A stretch of DNA of 51,823 nt from CAYLPT01 sp964385645 (GCA_964385645.1 CAYLPT010000003.1:1-51823), one strand, 5' to 3'; shown: positions 30,286 to 38,409, numbered from the stretch's first letter. Notes: generated by a model from the sequence alone, not told the origin. Numbers and translations are program-made.

Positions 30286-30975
30286 ATGTGGATATGGCGT
30301 CTACTGCTGGTCACGATGTGCGGCGCGATCGCGCTGGCGCTCCTCAGCGTCGCGCCGGCCCACGCGGTGCCCAACCTACAGCTCTACATCGAAGGCGCCA
30401 CCTGGAACTCCACCACCGAAACGTGGGTGACGACATCACCAGCCTTCGAGCTGTGGGTGATCGGTGCGCACGACATCGTCTACAACGTCCATCTGGGAGT
30501 TGCACTCCTGCCCAACTCAACGGACCCGGCCACCGGCACTGTTCGGATCTACGACGACACGAGGACAGGCCTGCTAGCGACACTGACTGACAAGGCCGAA
30601 GACGGCGGGAGTTTCACCTACGGCACGCCGACCTACTCAGGAGGCGACCTTCCGTCTCACGGCGTATACCCCACCTGGTACGCGCAGTACGACGTCGGCG
30701 ACCTCACGCCGCAGCACACCGTGTATGACATGCAGCCGGGCAAGGACGGTGAGGCGCAGGGCGAGATCAAGAGGTACTGGATAGAGGTCTCTGGCTTCGA
30801 GCGCGTCCACTTCGACGCCTACAACTACGTCGTGAAGAGCAAGATGAGGGGACGCTTCGCCCCCTTCAGCCACGACGCAGAGATGGTCCCGGAGCCTGGT
30901 ACCCTCGCGCTCTTCGCGCCGTGCCTCGCCGGGCTGGTCGGCGCGCGGCTGCGGCGCAGGACGAGGACGCAGTAG
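30286..30975 (+). CDS. PEP-CTERM protein (paralogue-unrelated, possibly choice-of-anchor N type)
   Basis: 229 aa from the ATG at 30286, nine bases after GAGGAG; the GTG at 30262 is less well placed. Signal peptide WRLLLVTMCGAIALALLSVA, then a beta-sandwich-like region starting PNLQLYIEGATWNSTTETWV and a C-terminal VPEPGT, hydrophobic helix and RRRTRTQ. It lacks the Cys/Gln pair of the two neighbouring PEP-CTERM proteins. The opening resembles PEP-CTERM proteins called choice-of-anchor N, but this is from memory of the pattern. It should be a substrate of the exosortase encoded 2.5 kb away. Confidence 0.87.
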   Translation: MWIWRLLLVTMCGAIALALLSVAPAHAVPNLQLYIEGATWNSTTETWVTTSPAFELWVIGAHDIVYNVHLGVALLPNSTDPATGTVRIYDDTRTGLLATLTDKAEDGGSFTYGTPTYSGGDLPSHGVYPTWYAQYDVGDLTPQHTVYDMQPGKDGEAQGEIKRYWIEVSGFERVHFDAYNYVVKSKMRGRFAPFSHDAEMVPEPGTLALFAPCLAGLVGARLRRRTRTQ

Positions 30976-31032
30976 CGACCGGCCGCGGGCGGGGACGGCA
31001 CGGCGCTGCCGCGCGCAGCCGAGCGGTGACGC

Positions 31033-33612
31033 TCAGGGTCGGTGGAACGGCAGAGCCCTCCGGTGATTCGGGGCCCCACTGACCCCGGAACGCCGCAGGC
31101 TCAGCTCCGGGCCCTGCTGGATGCTCTGAAGCGCCCGTAGGGCGGCGGCCGCGACGTCCTCCTCGCTCTCGCCTGATATCAGGTAGCGGAGCGCCGGCGC
31201 GGCCTGGGCTGCGGCCCCGCCCATGGCGCCAAGCGCCTCCGCGGCGTACCGGCGGATCCACCTGTCCTCGTCCCGGAGGGCCGCGATGAGCGCTGGCACC
31301 GCGGCTGCGGCGGCCGGACCCATGGCGCCGAGCGCCTGGGCGCACTTCCTGCGCAGAGCCGCGCCCTCGCCAGAGGCGCCCAGGACGTTCGCCAGCGCGC
31401 CCGCGGCAGGCGCCGCGCCGGGCCCGATGTGCGCAAGCGCCTGGGCGGCGTGCAGGCGAACGCGAGAGTCCTCATCCCGGAGCGCCTGTGCCAGGGCGCC
31501 CACTGTCGGCTGGTTAGCGTAGGCGCCCTCGCCGAGTGCCGTCGCGGCCGACCAGCGCACCCGCGGTTCCGGGTCCTCGGTCAGCGTCCTTGCCAGCACG
31601 TCTCCCGCCGCCGGCCCGGCGAGCTGGAACGCCCTGACGGCGGCGACCCTCACTTCGGGGTCGGGATGCCGGGCCGCCTCCTCCAGCTCGCCAAGCCAGG
31701 CCGGCGCGGCGTCCCTGAGCACCCGCTCGGCGCTGGCGCGTCGCCCAGGGCTCTGCCGGTCCCGTAGGGCCTCCAGAAGGGCCATCAGTGACGGGCCGAT
31801 GCGTGGCTCGGGGAGATCGGGCGGCGGCTCGGCCGTTTCCTGGGCAGCGGGCCGCACCGTCTCTGGCTCAGTCGGCTCGCGGGTCAGGGGCGGCGTGGGG
31901 ACCGCCGCCGGGGGTTCGGCCGGGCGGGTCTCCTCTGGAACAGGGGCATACTCCGGAGCGGGCGCCGCAGGCGGCTCCGGCGGCGTCATCGGCACGACCT
32001 CCGCCAGGAGCGGCGCGGCGCTCTGCGGCACGGCGTCACCAGGGTGGTCGGGAGCCGCCCAGGAGAGCGGCGCTTGAGTGCCGGTCGCCGCTGCGGTCCG
32101 CCTCGGCGGCGAGGGTGCAGGCGGCGCTTCGGCGGGCGGAGCAGCCGCCACCGTCGGAGCTGCCGGCGCCGGCTCAATGGCATCCAGAATCCGTCCGGCG
32201 GCCTCGCTCACCTCGGGATCGGCGTCATCGCGCAGGCTCGTCAGCCGGGTGATCGTCTCGGCGGCGCCGCCGAGGGCGCCGAGCGTCGAGGCGGCGGCGA
32301 TGGCTACCCAGGGGTCTTCGTCGTGGAGGGCAGCGGTCAGGGCGGGCACGATCTGCTCCGGGGGCGCGCCGGTGGCCGCCAGCGCACGGGCCGCAAGTTC
32401 GCGCAGGTGGGGCTCGGCCCGGCGCAGGATGCGGACGAGCGCGGGCGCGGCCTGCGGGCCGAGGCGACCGAGGGCCTGGGTGGCGAAGGCGCGCACGGCC
32501 TCGTCCTCGCGCTCGTCACCCACCCGCGCGGCAAGCGCCGGGGCCGCGGAGCGGGCCGCCGGCCCGATGGCCCCAAGCGCCTGCGCGGCCCGCAAGCGGA
32601 GGGCCACCTGGTCATCCCGCAGCGCGGCCGCGAGCGCGCCCACGGCGGGCCCGCCCTCCGCGCCGAGCTTCCCGAGGGCTTCGGCGGCGGAGCTCCGCAC
32701 GAGCCAGTCGTCGTCCTTCAGCGCCTCCATGAGAGGCCGGAGCGAGACCTGCGACGGGTTTCGCGCGGCGAGGGCTGCGGCGGCGGAGCGCCGGAGGGCG
32801 ACGTCCTGGTCGCCCAGGGCCTGCGCGAGCGCCCGCTCCGACGCCGGATTGGCGTCGGCCGAGCTGCCGAGGGCAAAGGCGGCCGCTCTGCGGGCGAGGG
32901 CGCTGTCGGAGAAGTCAACGAGTAGGGCCGCCAGGGTGGCGACCGCCGCCGGGTCGGGCTCGGCGCGTGCCAAGGCCTCGACGGCAAGTCGCCGCAGCCC
33001 GGGCGCGGCGTCCCGGTCTTTCACCGTGCCGAGCAGGAGCGCCGCGGGTATGCCCCCGCGCTGGGCCGCGACCGCAAGCGCCGACTCTCTGGCGAGCGCG
33101 GGGCGTGCCGACACGAGCGCGTGCAGGACCGACCGATCGTCTGCGGCGAGCGTGGCCACCACGCAGCGGGCGGCGCACGCGCTGACCAGATCCGCATCGT
33201 CGGCATCATCCGCGCCCGACTCCTCCCAGGTTTCCTCGACGGGAGGCGCGCCCTCCAGCAGCAGCGTGGTTATGGCGGCAACCGTTCGCGCCGGCCGGGC
33301 GGCCGACTCAGACCCCGCTTCCGGGCCGATGGTGATGCGCAGATGGAGGGGAACGCCGTCGGGGTGCGCAGCGATCATACGAACCCCGATCGACTCGAGA
33401 ACGGCTCGCACGGCCCGCTGTGCCGCCGCGGTCAAGCGCGCCTGATCGCGGTCGGCGTCGAGGGTGACGGCGACCCGGAGTGATGTCAGATCGCCGAGCG
33501 GACGGGGACTCTGTGCGGGCGCTGCCGCGCTCGCCTGCGGTCGAGGGAGCAAGCCCGCCAGGACCAACAGCCACAAGCCCCACCGGGTCGCTGGTTGACG
33601 GGATTTGCGCAT
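31033..33612 (-). CDS. Secreted HEAT-repeat protein
   Basis: 859 aa from the ATG at 33612, which gives a signal peptide (RWGLWLLVLAGLLPRPQASA). An N-terminal region (~35-200) without repeats is followed by HEAT/PBS-lyase-like repeats of about 31 residues, each with the pattern 'DxxVRxxAAxALGxLG' (examples: DDDWLVRSSAAEALGKLGAE, DQVALRLRAAQALGAIGPAA). A Pro-rich linker (~520-640) separates a second block of repeats reaching almost to the end. The protein is probably an extracytoplasmic scaffold; no catalytic motif is seen. Its promoter carries a sigma-54 site sharing 16 identical bases with that of the flippase, which places it in the same regulon. Confidence 0.85.
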   Translation of the reverse strand: MRKSRQPATRWGLWLLVLAGLLPRPQASAAAPAQSPRPLGDLTSLRVAVTLDADRDQARLTAAAQRAVRAVLESIGVRMIAAHPDGVPLHLRITIGPEAGSESAARPARTVAAITTLLLEGAPPVEETWEESGADDADDADLVSACAARCVVATLAADDRSVLHALVSARPALARESALAVAAQRGGIPAALLLGTVKDRDAAPGLRRLAVEALARAEPDPAAVATLAALLVDFSDSALARRAAAFALGSSADANPASERALAQALGDQDVALRRSAAAALAARNPSQVSLRPLMEALKDDDWLVRSSAAEALGKLGAEGGPAVGALAAALRDDQVALRLRAAQALGAIGPAARSAAPALAARVGDEREDEAVRAFATQALGRLGPQAAPALVRILRRAEPHLRELAARALAATGAPPEQIVPALTAALHDEDPWVAIAAASTLGALGGAAETITRLTSLRDDADPEVSEAAGRILDAIEPAPAAPTVAAAPPAEAPPAPSPPRRTAAATGTQAPLSWAAPDHPGDAVPQSAAPLLAEVVPMTPPEPPAAPAPEYAPVPEETRPAEPPAAVPTPPLTREPTEPETVRPAAQETAEPPPDLPEPRIGPSLMALLEALRDRQSPGRRASAERVLRDAAPAWLGELEEAARHPDPEVRVAAVRAFQLAGPAAGDVLARTLTEDPEPRVRWSAATALGEGAYANQPTVGALAQALRDEDSRVRLHAAQALAHIGPGAAPAAGALANVLGASGEGAALRRKCAQALGAMGPAAAAAVPALIAALRDEDRWIRRYAAEALGAMGGAAAQAAPALRYLISGESEEDVAAAALRALQSIQQGPELSLRRSGVSGAPNHRRALPFHRP

Positions 33613-33684
33613 CCCAGGGGCCGCCGAGCACGGCGCTGGAGGTGCTGGCATTCGCCTACCACTGACCTGACAACACCTTGAGGA

Positions 33685-33700
33685 GGCAAGAGTCGTGCCA
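33685..33700 (-). promoter_or_regulatory. Sigma-54 promoter of the HEAT-repeat gene
   Basis: Minus-strand TGGCACGACTCTTGCC, matching the consensus except for the last base. The predicted start is ~33674, about 62 bases before the ATG. Confidence 0.7.
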
Positions 33701-33737
33701 CAGCGGCCAGCCGCCCCAGGACGCCCTGTGGGCACCC

Positions 33738-34202
33738 TCAGGGCGTGGTCCCGGTGTCACGTCGCTCGCGCGTCGCGTACCACGCGGCGACCACCGCGGC
33801 GGCAGCCACGCCGAGCGCGACCCCGATGCCGTCGAGCACGACGTCCCCGACGGAGGCCGTTCGTCCCGGCACGAGGCTCTGGTGTAGTTCGTCCGCGATC
33901 CCGTACGCAAGCCCGATGGCGGACGCCCACGACCAGGGTCGGCTTCTGAGAGAACGATTGCTCGAGGCGCTGGCGGCGCGCCACAGCAGGGCGCCGAGCA
34001 CGAAGTACATCCAGAGGTGCGCGAGGGCGTGGTCGCCCTCGAAGGTGACGGGCGCCAGCGAGCCCGGGTCTGACTGCGCGGAGAGCGAGAAGATCAGCGC
34101 CATCCAGGCGATGGGCGGCCCCCAGGCGAGCCGGCCGCTCCGCACCTGGCGGACGGAGGTGTGCTCTGTCACGAGGTTGTGCCCGGCTGCGGACTCCTTC
34201 AT
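33738..34202 (-). CDS. VanZ-like family membrane protein
   Basis: 154 aa, four membrane helices. VanZ features: PIAWMALIFSLSAQ at the N-terminus, DHALAHLWMYFVLGALLW, GIADELHQSLVPGRTASVGD as the signature loop, then VVLDGIGVALGVAAAAVVAA. The biochemical role of this family is poorly known; it is often encoded near surface-polysaccharide and exosortase genes. The start ATG lacks a good ribosome site. The stop overlaps an inverted repeat (ACGCCCTG / CAGGGCGT, 33721-33746) that may end transcription. Confidence 0.82.
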   Translation of the reverse strand: MKESAAGHNLVTEHTSVRQVRSGRLAWGPPIAWMALIFSLSAQSDPGSLAPVTFEGDHALAHLWMYFVLGALLWRAASASSNRSLRSRPWSWASAIGLAYGIADELHQSLVPGRTASVGDVVLDGIGVALGVAAAAVVAAWYATRERRDTGTTP

Positions 34203-34618
34203 CTCAAACGGGCTGCTCCATGTGGAATACTACGGTAGCAGGCAGGCGGCGGGCCCCTGCGCTGAGTCTCGCTCCTCCTTCCACCAGGTCGCCGCGCAGC
34301 GAACGCGCGATAATGAGAGGTCCTGCCCCGCCCTGCCGGTCTCCGGGCACGGGGCGCCGGTGGTGGCGGGGCAGGCCTATTCCTGTCACCGCGCTGGCAA
34401 GTAGACGCGCCCACGCCTCCCCCCTACCGACCGACCGCCCCGCTGGCCGCACATTCCGTGCCCCGCCGCAGCATCCCCCGGCCGGAGGGGTGGTGAGCTG
34501 ACGGGAAGGAGCCCGGCCGAGGGGGCGTGCAACGTGCCCGGCGTATGCTATCATGGGACGGGACAGCCCGGGAGCGCGTCGGCCCTGAGGGCGCCCGGCA
34601 GGAGAGCGGGCGGGGACC
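34203..34618. other. Intergenic region, no gene recognised
   Basis: 416 bases between the divergent VanZ-like and DUF4258 genes. An open frame at 34220-34501 is Arg/Pro-rich and unconvincing. TATCAT at 34549-34554 could be a -10 element for the downstream pair, but no clear -35 is present. Confidence 0.45.
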
Positions 34619-34903
34619 ATGACGGCGAGCAGGCTCATCGTGATAAGCGACCATGCGCGCTTCGAGATGGAGCGGCGGCAGATTGCCGAGGAGTCGGTGC
34701 GCCAGGTGGCGCTGGCGCCTGAGCAGGTGGTACCATCGGGGACGGGACGAACGATCCGACAGTCCCGGATCACCGATGAGGCTTCGGGCAAGCGGATGCT
34801 GCTGCGTGTTGTCACCGAGGAGCGGGCGGGGCACTTGTTCGTCGTCACCGCCTACCGGACGTCGAAGCTCAGCAAGTACTGGCAGCCGGAGGATAGGTCA
34901 TGA
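34619..34903 (+). CDS. DUF4258 domain protein (pair 1)
   Basis: 94 aa. The family pattern is complete: SDHARFEMERRQI near the start, then a G-x-x-R strand (GTGRTIRQSRI), GKRMLLRVVTEE and LFVVTAYRTSKLSKYW. These small proteins have a RelE/BrnT-like layout and are often found beside DUF2283 proteins, suggesting toxin-antitoxin-like pairs; activity has not been established for this one. The stop overlaps the ATG of the DUF2283 gene by four bases (34900-34903), so the two are translationally coupled. A second pair of the same kind is at 39532-40021. Confidence 0.85.
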   Translation: MTASRLIVISDHARFEMERRQIAEESVRQVALAPEQVVPSGTGRTIRQSRITDEASGKRMLLRVVTEERAGHLFVVTAYRTSKLSKYWQPEDRS

Positions 34904-35109
34904 GGGTGATATACGACCGGGAGACTGACACTCTCAGCCTGCTCTTCGCGGAGGGGCAGGTGGCGGAGAGTGACGAACTGCGCGAGGGCCTTATCATAGA
35001 CTACAGCGAGGACGGGCGTATCGTCTCGGTGGAGGTGCTGGATGCGTCCAGGCACGTAGCCGATCCGGCCTCGATCGCCTTCGAGCTCAAGGAGGCCGCG
35101 GCGCGCTGA
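34900..35109 (+). CDS. DUF2283 domain protein (pair 1)
   Basis: 69 aa. Typical DUF2283 pattern: IYDRETDTLSLLFAEGQ, then ELREGLIIDYSEDGRIVSVE and VLDASRHV. GGAGG eight bases before the ATG. As the second gene of the coupled DUF4258/DUF2283 pair it would be the partner, possibly the antitoxin; this rests on gene arrangement. Confidence 0.87.
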   Translation: MRVIYDRETDTLSLLFAEGQVAESDELREGLIIDYSEDGRIVSVEVLDASRHVADPASIAFELKEAAAR

Positions 35110-35276
35110 GCGCCCACCGCAGGCGGCCACTGCCGACCGGCCCCGTCTTCCTCACCAGAGGGCCTTGGTAGTCTGGCGGCGGCGAGGCCCGGACGCCAGG
35201 CGGAGCCGCCCACGACTGAAGACCGGTTGCGCCGACACAGGGGGCCAGACGGACCTCGGGACCGCCCTCTTGCTGC

Positions 35277-35314
35277 TGACTACAGCATGTGGTTGAATGA
35301 CTACAGAATGTGGT
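35277..35314 (+). promoter_or_regulatory. Tandem palindromic operator before the MNT gene
   Basis: TGACTACAGCATGTGGT (35277-35293) and TGACTACAGAATGTGGT (35298-35314) are 16/17 identical and 21 bases apart, two helical turns. Each is also an imperfect palindrome, ACTACA-N3-TGTGGT. The second copy overlaps the GTG at 35310 and ends next to the ATG at 35316. An autoregulatory site for the encoded winged-helix domain is the natural reading. Confidence 0.65.
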
Positions 35315-35315
35315 C

Positions 35316-35950
35316 ATGCAGGACGCGGTGAGAAGTCGGCTCCTTGAGGGACTGCTGGGACGCCAGCGTGCAGCCGTGCTCTCGGTGGTGCTGGCGCGCC
35401 CCGAGACTCGGCTCTATCAGAGGCAGATCGCGCAACTGGCAGGACTCAGGCTGCTCCAGGCCCAGCGCGCCCTGCGCGGCCTCGCCGACCTCGCGGCGTG
35501 TTGCGGGCCGAACGAGAGGGCAACCGACTCTACTACTCACCCGACCCAGCCTGCCCGGTCGTGGCCGAGCTGACGGCCATGGTGCTCAAGACCGCCGGCT
35601 TGGTGGAGGTGCTACGCCGGCGCCTTGGCGACCTGCCTGGCATCACCCTCGCCTTCGTCTGTGGGTCAACGGCCCGCCTGGAGCACACGCCGGAGAGCGA
35701 CGTGGATTTGATCGTCGTCGGCGACGCCACCGTGCGCGACCTCGCGGGGCCCCTGCGTGAGGCAGAGCAGACCCTCGCGCGGGACGTTAACCCGACGCTC
35801 TACCCCGAGGCGGAGTTCTGGCAGAAGATGGCCGAGGGACACCGCTTCCTGACCTCGGTCATGGGCGAACCTAAGCTGTTTGTCATTGGAGACGCTGATG
35901 TCCTTGCGCGACTGGCTGAGACAGGGGGAAGCGAGGGAACACACGCGTAG
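35316..35950 (+). pseudogene. Winged-helix/MNT nucleotidyltransferase-domain protein, frameshifted
   Basis: The first frame (from ATG 35316) encodes an N-terminal winged helix (RQRAAVLSVVLARPETRLYQ, then QIAQLAGLRLLQAQRALRGL). The family continuation VLRAEREGNRLYYSPDP and the nucleotidyltransferase motif CGSTARLEHTPESDVDLIVV are in another frame that opens at 35498. The shift lies near 35485-35500 (CTCGCGGCGTG) and looks like loss of one G. The intact protein would be an ArsR-like HTH fused to a minimal nucleotidyltransferase, as found in MNT/HEPN toxin-antitoxin pairs. A sequencing error would give the same picture. Both halves keep recognisable motifs, so the break is recent or artefactual. 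Confidence 0.75.
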
Positions 35951-36053
35951 CCGCGCGGAGATGAGGGATGTGTTCGCCCTCGCCACAGAGCTGCGGGCCG
36001 GCGTGGGGGAGTCGCTCCGCGCCAGCCATCCGTCCCTCCTGCCCTCCGAGTAG
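35898..36053 (+). pseudogene. Truncated HEPN-domain partner of the MNT gene
   Basis: 51 aa: MSLRDWLRQGEAREHTRSRA continuing EMRDVFALATELRA and stopping at a TAG at 36051. The opening matches the start of HEPN proteins that follow MNT genes (a W-L-x-x-G ... H-x-x-S-x-x-E-I pattern), but the rest of the helical domain is missing. It overlaps the end of the MNT frame by 53 bases, the usual arrangement. Probably a decayed HEPN toxin gene; too short to be functional in the known way. Confidence 0.5.
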
Positions 36054-36090
36054 ACTGGGAGGGCGTACAGGAATCCCAACCGACCCCGGA

Positions 36091-36422
36091 TCAGAGAGTC
36101 GTGTCCGTCCGAGGAGGGGAGCTGGCGGCCGCGGCCGTGGAGGACCGGCGCTGACCCCGGCTCAACGCCGCCAGCCAGGCGCCCGGTGATGCTCCCACGA
36201 ACACGGCGAGCGCTGCTGCCCCCCGCCACCAGATCGCGCCGTGCCAGAGCGCACGAGCGCCTATTGCGATCGGCGGGAGAAGGCTGAGCCACACGACACA
36301 CCAGCCGCCCCGACCTCCCGGCTCACCGCCTCCAGGTCCTCCCCCCGCAGTCCGCCTCAGGCGGACACCACCCCAGCCTTCTTGTATGCGCTCCAGCGCC
36401 TCTGTTTTCTCGTCTCCTCCAT
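36091..36422 (-). pseudogene. Possible decayed small membrane protein gene
   Basis: A well-placed AAGGAG and ATG at 36422 open a 21-residue frame (MEETRKQRRWSAYKKAGVVS, then A) that ends in TGA at 36357; past the stop the same frame reads sensibly for ~15 residues (LRGEDLEAVSREVG). A neighbouring frame, open from 36528 to 36091, then supplies two membrane helices (WCVVWLSLLPPIAIGARALW and AALAVFVGASPGAWLAAL). Together they look like one small two-helix membrane protein broken by a stop and a shift. The stop lies inside a perfect hairpin (GTCCGCC / GGCGGAC, 36350-36366). No homologue is recognised. Confidence 0.3.
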
Positions 36423-36548
36423 CGTCCCTCTCTCCTTGGATCGTCTGCTCTTTTGTCCCATATTCAAAGAGATCGGTGGCAGTACAAACGAACCTGCTCC
36501 GGGCCGTTTCTCCGTGCTCGTTCCTCATGCAGTGGCAACACGGGGCCC

Positions 36549-36623
36549 TTAGGAGAATCCCCCGCAGCCCCCGCTCGCCGCGATGGCGAGCAGCAGGGCC
36601 GCGGGTGACAGGGCTCTTAGCAT
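36549..36623 (-). CDS. Small 24-residue hydrophobic peptide downstream of glnK
   Basis: MLRALSPAALLLAIAASGGC followed by GGFS and a stop. AAGGAG nine bases before the ATG is a strong ribosome site for so short a frame. The sequence is a single hydrophobic helix ending in a Cys preceded by Ser-Gly-Gly, loosely like a lipobox. It is the third position behind amt and the PII gene, 49 bases past the PII stop. It may be a small membrane peptide or lipoprotein; a signal-peptide remnant of a lost gene is the alternative. Confidence 0.4.
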   Translation of the reverse strand: MLRALSPAALLLAIAASGGCGGFS

Positions 36624-36672
36624 GACCGTCGTCTCCTTGCTGTGTGGGGTTGTGGGATGGCCCGGCAGGGGC

Positions 36673-37011
36673 TCAGACCGCCTCGTCGCCTCGGTCGCCG
36701 GTGCGGATTCGGACCACCTCCTGGACGGGCAAGACGAAGATCTTGCCGTCGCCGATGTCTCCCGTGCGGGCGCTCTCGACGATCGCCTGGACGAGCGCGG
36801 GCGCCTCATCATCGGAGGCGAGTATCTCGATCCTCACCTTGGGAAGCATGTCCACCACGTACTCCCGGCCCCGCCACTGCTGGCTGAGGCCCTTCTGGCG
36901 GCCGTGCCCCCTCACGTCGGAGAGCGTGAGCCCCGGGTACTGCAGTTCCTCGAGCGCCCGGCGGACCTGGTTCACCCGCTCGGGGCGGATGATCCCAACG
37001 ATGAGCTTCAT
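36673..37011 (-). CDS. glnK: Nitrogen regulatory protein P-II (GlnK-type)
   Basis: 112 aa, full family length. MKLIVGIIRPERVNQVRRAL opens the fold; the T-loop is GHGRQKGLSQQWRGREYVVD with Tyr51, the residue uridylylated in proteobacterial PII, present and Trp at position 46 where many have Tyr. The B-loop region TGDIGDGKIFVLPV and the C-terminal VRIRTGDRGDEAV are standard. GGAGGT seven bases upstream supports the start. It follows amt by 45 bases on the same strand, so it should be the GlnK that binds and blocks the ammonium channel when nitrogen is sufficient. Confidence 0.96.
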   Translation of the reverse strand: MKLIVGIIRPERVNQVRRALEELQYPGLTLSDVRGHGRQKGLSQQWRGREYVVDMLPKVRIEILASDDEAPALVQAIVESARTGDIGDGKIFVLPVQEVVRIRTGDRGDEAV

Positions 37012-37056
37012 GCTCGCGACCTCCAGTTAGCCTCAGGGTCGGAGTGAGCGCGCCGC

Positions 37057-38409
37057 TCACTTGGCCGTGGTCAGGACAAACTCCGGGTAGGCATTGGAGC
37101 GGTGCTCGCCGGCGTCAAGTCCGCCTAGCTCCTCCTCGGCGCTGGCGCGCAGGCCGACCGTCGCGGCAAGCAGGCGGAAGAGCAGGTATCCGTTCCCGAA
37201 TGCCCAGACGAAGCAGACGAGCACCCCGAGCGCCTGCACGCCGACGGCGGTGAGCGAGGGGCCGCCGGTGGCGAAGATGCCCGCCGCCAAGGTGCCCCAA
37301 GCCCCGCACACGCCGTGGACCGAGATCGCGCCCACCGGGTCGTCGACCCGGAGCCGCTGCTCGATGAAGGTGATCGCGAACACCACTATCACCCCCGCCA
37401 GCAGCCCGATGGCGGCGGCGCTGCCCTGACCCACGTTCGCGCACCCGGCGGTGACGGCCACCAACCCCGCGAGCACACCGTTCAGGCTCATGCTCGAGTC
37501 AGGCGCCCCGAACCGCAGCCACGAGGTGAGGAGCGCACCCACCGCGCCGGCCGCGGCCGCCAGGTAGGTGTTGGCCGCGATGGCGGCGATTGAGGGGTCA
37601 CTGCCGGAGGTGGTGCTGCCAGCGTTGAACCCAAACCAGCCGAACCAGAGGATGAACACGCCGAGGGCGGCGATGGGGATGTTGTGGCCGGGGATCGGCC
37701 TGGGCGAGCCGTCGCCGTTGTACTTGCCCAGGCGCGGGCCCAGCACCATCGCGCCGGCGAGCGCGCACCACCCCCCGACCGAGTGGACCACGCTCGACCC
37801 GGCGAAGTCGATGAACCCGGCCTTCTCCAGCCAACCACCGCCGTGGAAGAGCCCGCCCCACGCCCAGGACCCGAACACCGGGTAGACGAAGGCGCTGATG
37901 ACCAGGCTGTAGAGCAGATAGCTGGCGAACTTCGTCCGCTCGGCCATTGCGCCGGACACGATCGTCGCCGCGGTGGCGGCGAACACCGCCTGGAAGACCC
38001 AGAAGGCGAAGGTCCACGGGTCGCCGCCCAGCCCCGAGAGGAAGAAGCCGTCGGCGCCGAACAGGCCGGTGGCGCTGCGCCCGAACATGAGCCCGAAGCC
38101 CACCGCCCAGAAGGCGAGCGCGCCGACCGAGCAGTCCATGAGGTTCTTCATGATGATGTTCGTGGCGTTCTTCGCGCGGGTGAACCCGACCTCGACCATG
38201 GCGAACCCGGCCTGCATGAAGAAGACGAGGAACGCGGCGAGCAGCGTCCAGACGAAGTCAAGGGCAGGCCGTTCGGCAGCCACCATCGCCGCCGTCTGGG
38301 TCAGGGCGGTGGACTCGACTACCGCCCCCGCCGCGCCGGCCGTAGCCAGCAGCAGCCCGCTGACGGCGATCCCCTTCGCCAAGCGTCCCCGCGGGAATGT
38401 AAGCCTCAT
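37057..38409 (-). CDS. amtB: Ammonium transporter
   Basis: 450 aa from the ATG at 38409; a GTG at 38421 would add four residues. Signal sequence GIAVSGLLLATAGAAGAV, then eleven membrane helices. Conserved pieces: FMQAGFAMVEVGFTRAKNAT, DFAGSSVVHSVGGWCALAGA with the first pore His, and SVHGVCGAWGTLAAGIFATG with the second pore His. It conducts ammonium across the inner membrane and is paired with the PII gene just downstream, the usual amtB-glnK operon. No sigma-54 site was found in its promoter region, unlike the EPS genes. Confidence 0.96.
   Translation of the reverse strand: MRLTFPRGRLAKGIAVSGLLLATAGAAGAVVESTALTQTAAMVAAERPALDFVWTLLAAFLVFFMQAGFAMVEVGFTRAKNATNIIMKNLMDCSVGALAFWAVGFGLMFGRSATGLFGADGFFLSGLGGDPWTFAFWVFQAVFAATAATIVSGAMAERTKFASYLLYSLVISAFVYPVFGSWAWGGLFHGGGWLEKAGFIDFAGSSVVHSVGGWCALAGAMVLGPRLGKYNGDGSPRPIPGHNIPIAALGVFILWFGWFGFNAGSTTSGSDPSIAAIAANTYLAAAAGAVGALLTSWLRFGAPDSSMSLNGVLAGLVAVTAGCANVGQGSAAAIGLLAGVIVVFAITFIEQRLRVDDPVGAISVHGVCGAWGTLAAGIFATGGPSLTAVGVQALGVLVCFVWAFGNGYLLFRLLAATVGLRASAEEELGGLDAGEHRSNAYPEFVLTTAK

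Noticed and set aside
31033..33612. Repeated ~93-base DNA pattern that could suggest a CRISPR-like or satellite array
   Set aside because: The period equals the ~31-residue HEAT repeat and the copies diverge at the DNA level; this is protein repetition.
34220..34501. 93-codon plus-strand open frame in the VanZ/DUF4258 gap
   Set aside because: Arg/Pro/Ser-rich, no ribosome site and no family resemblance.
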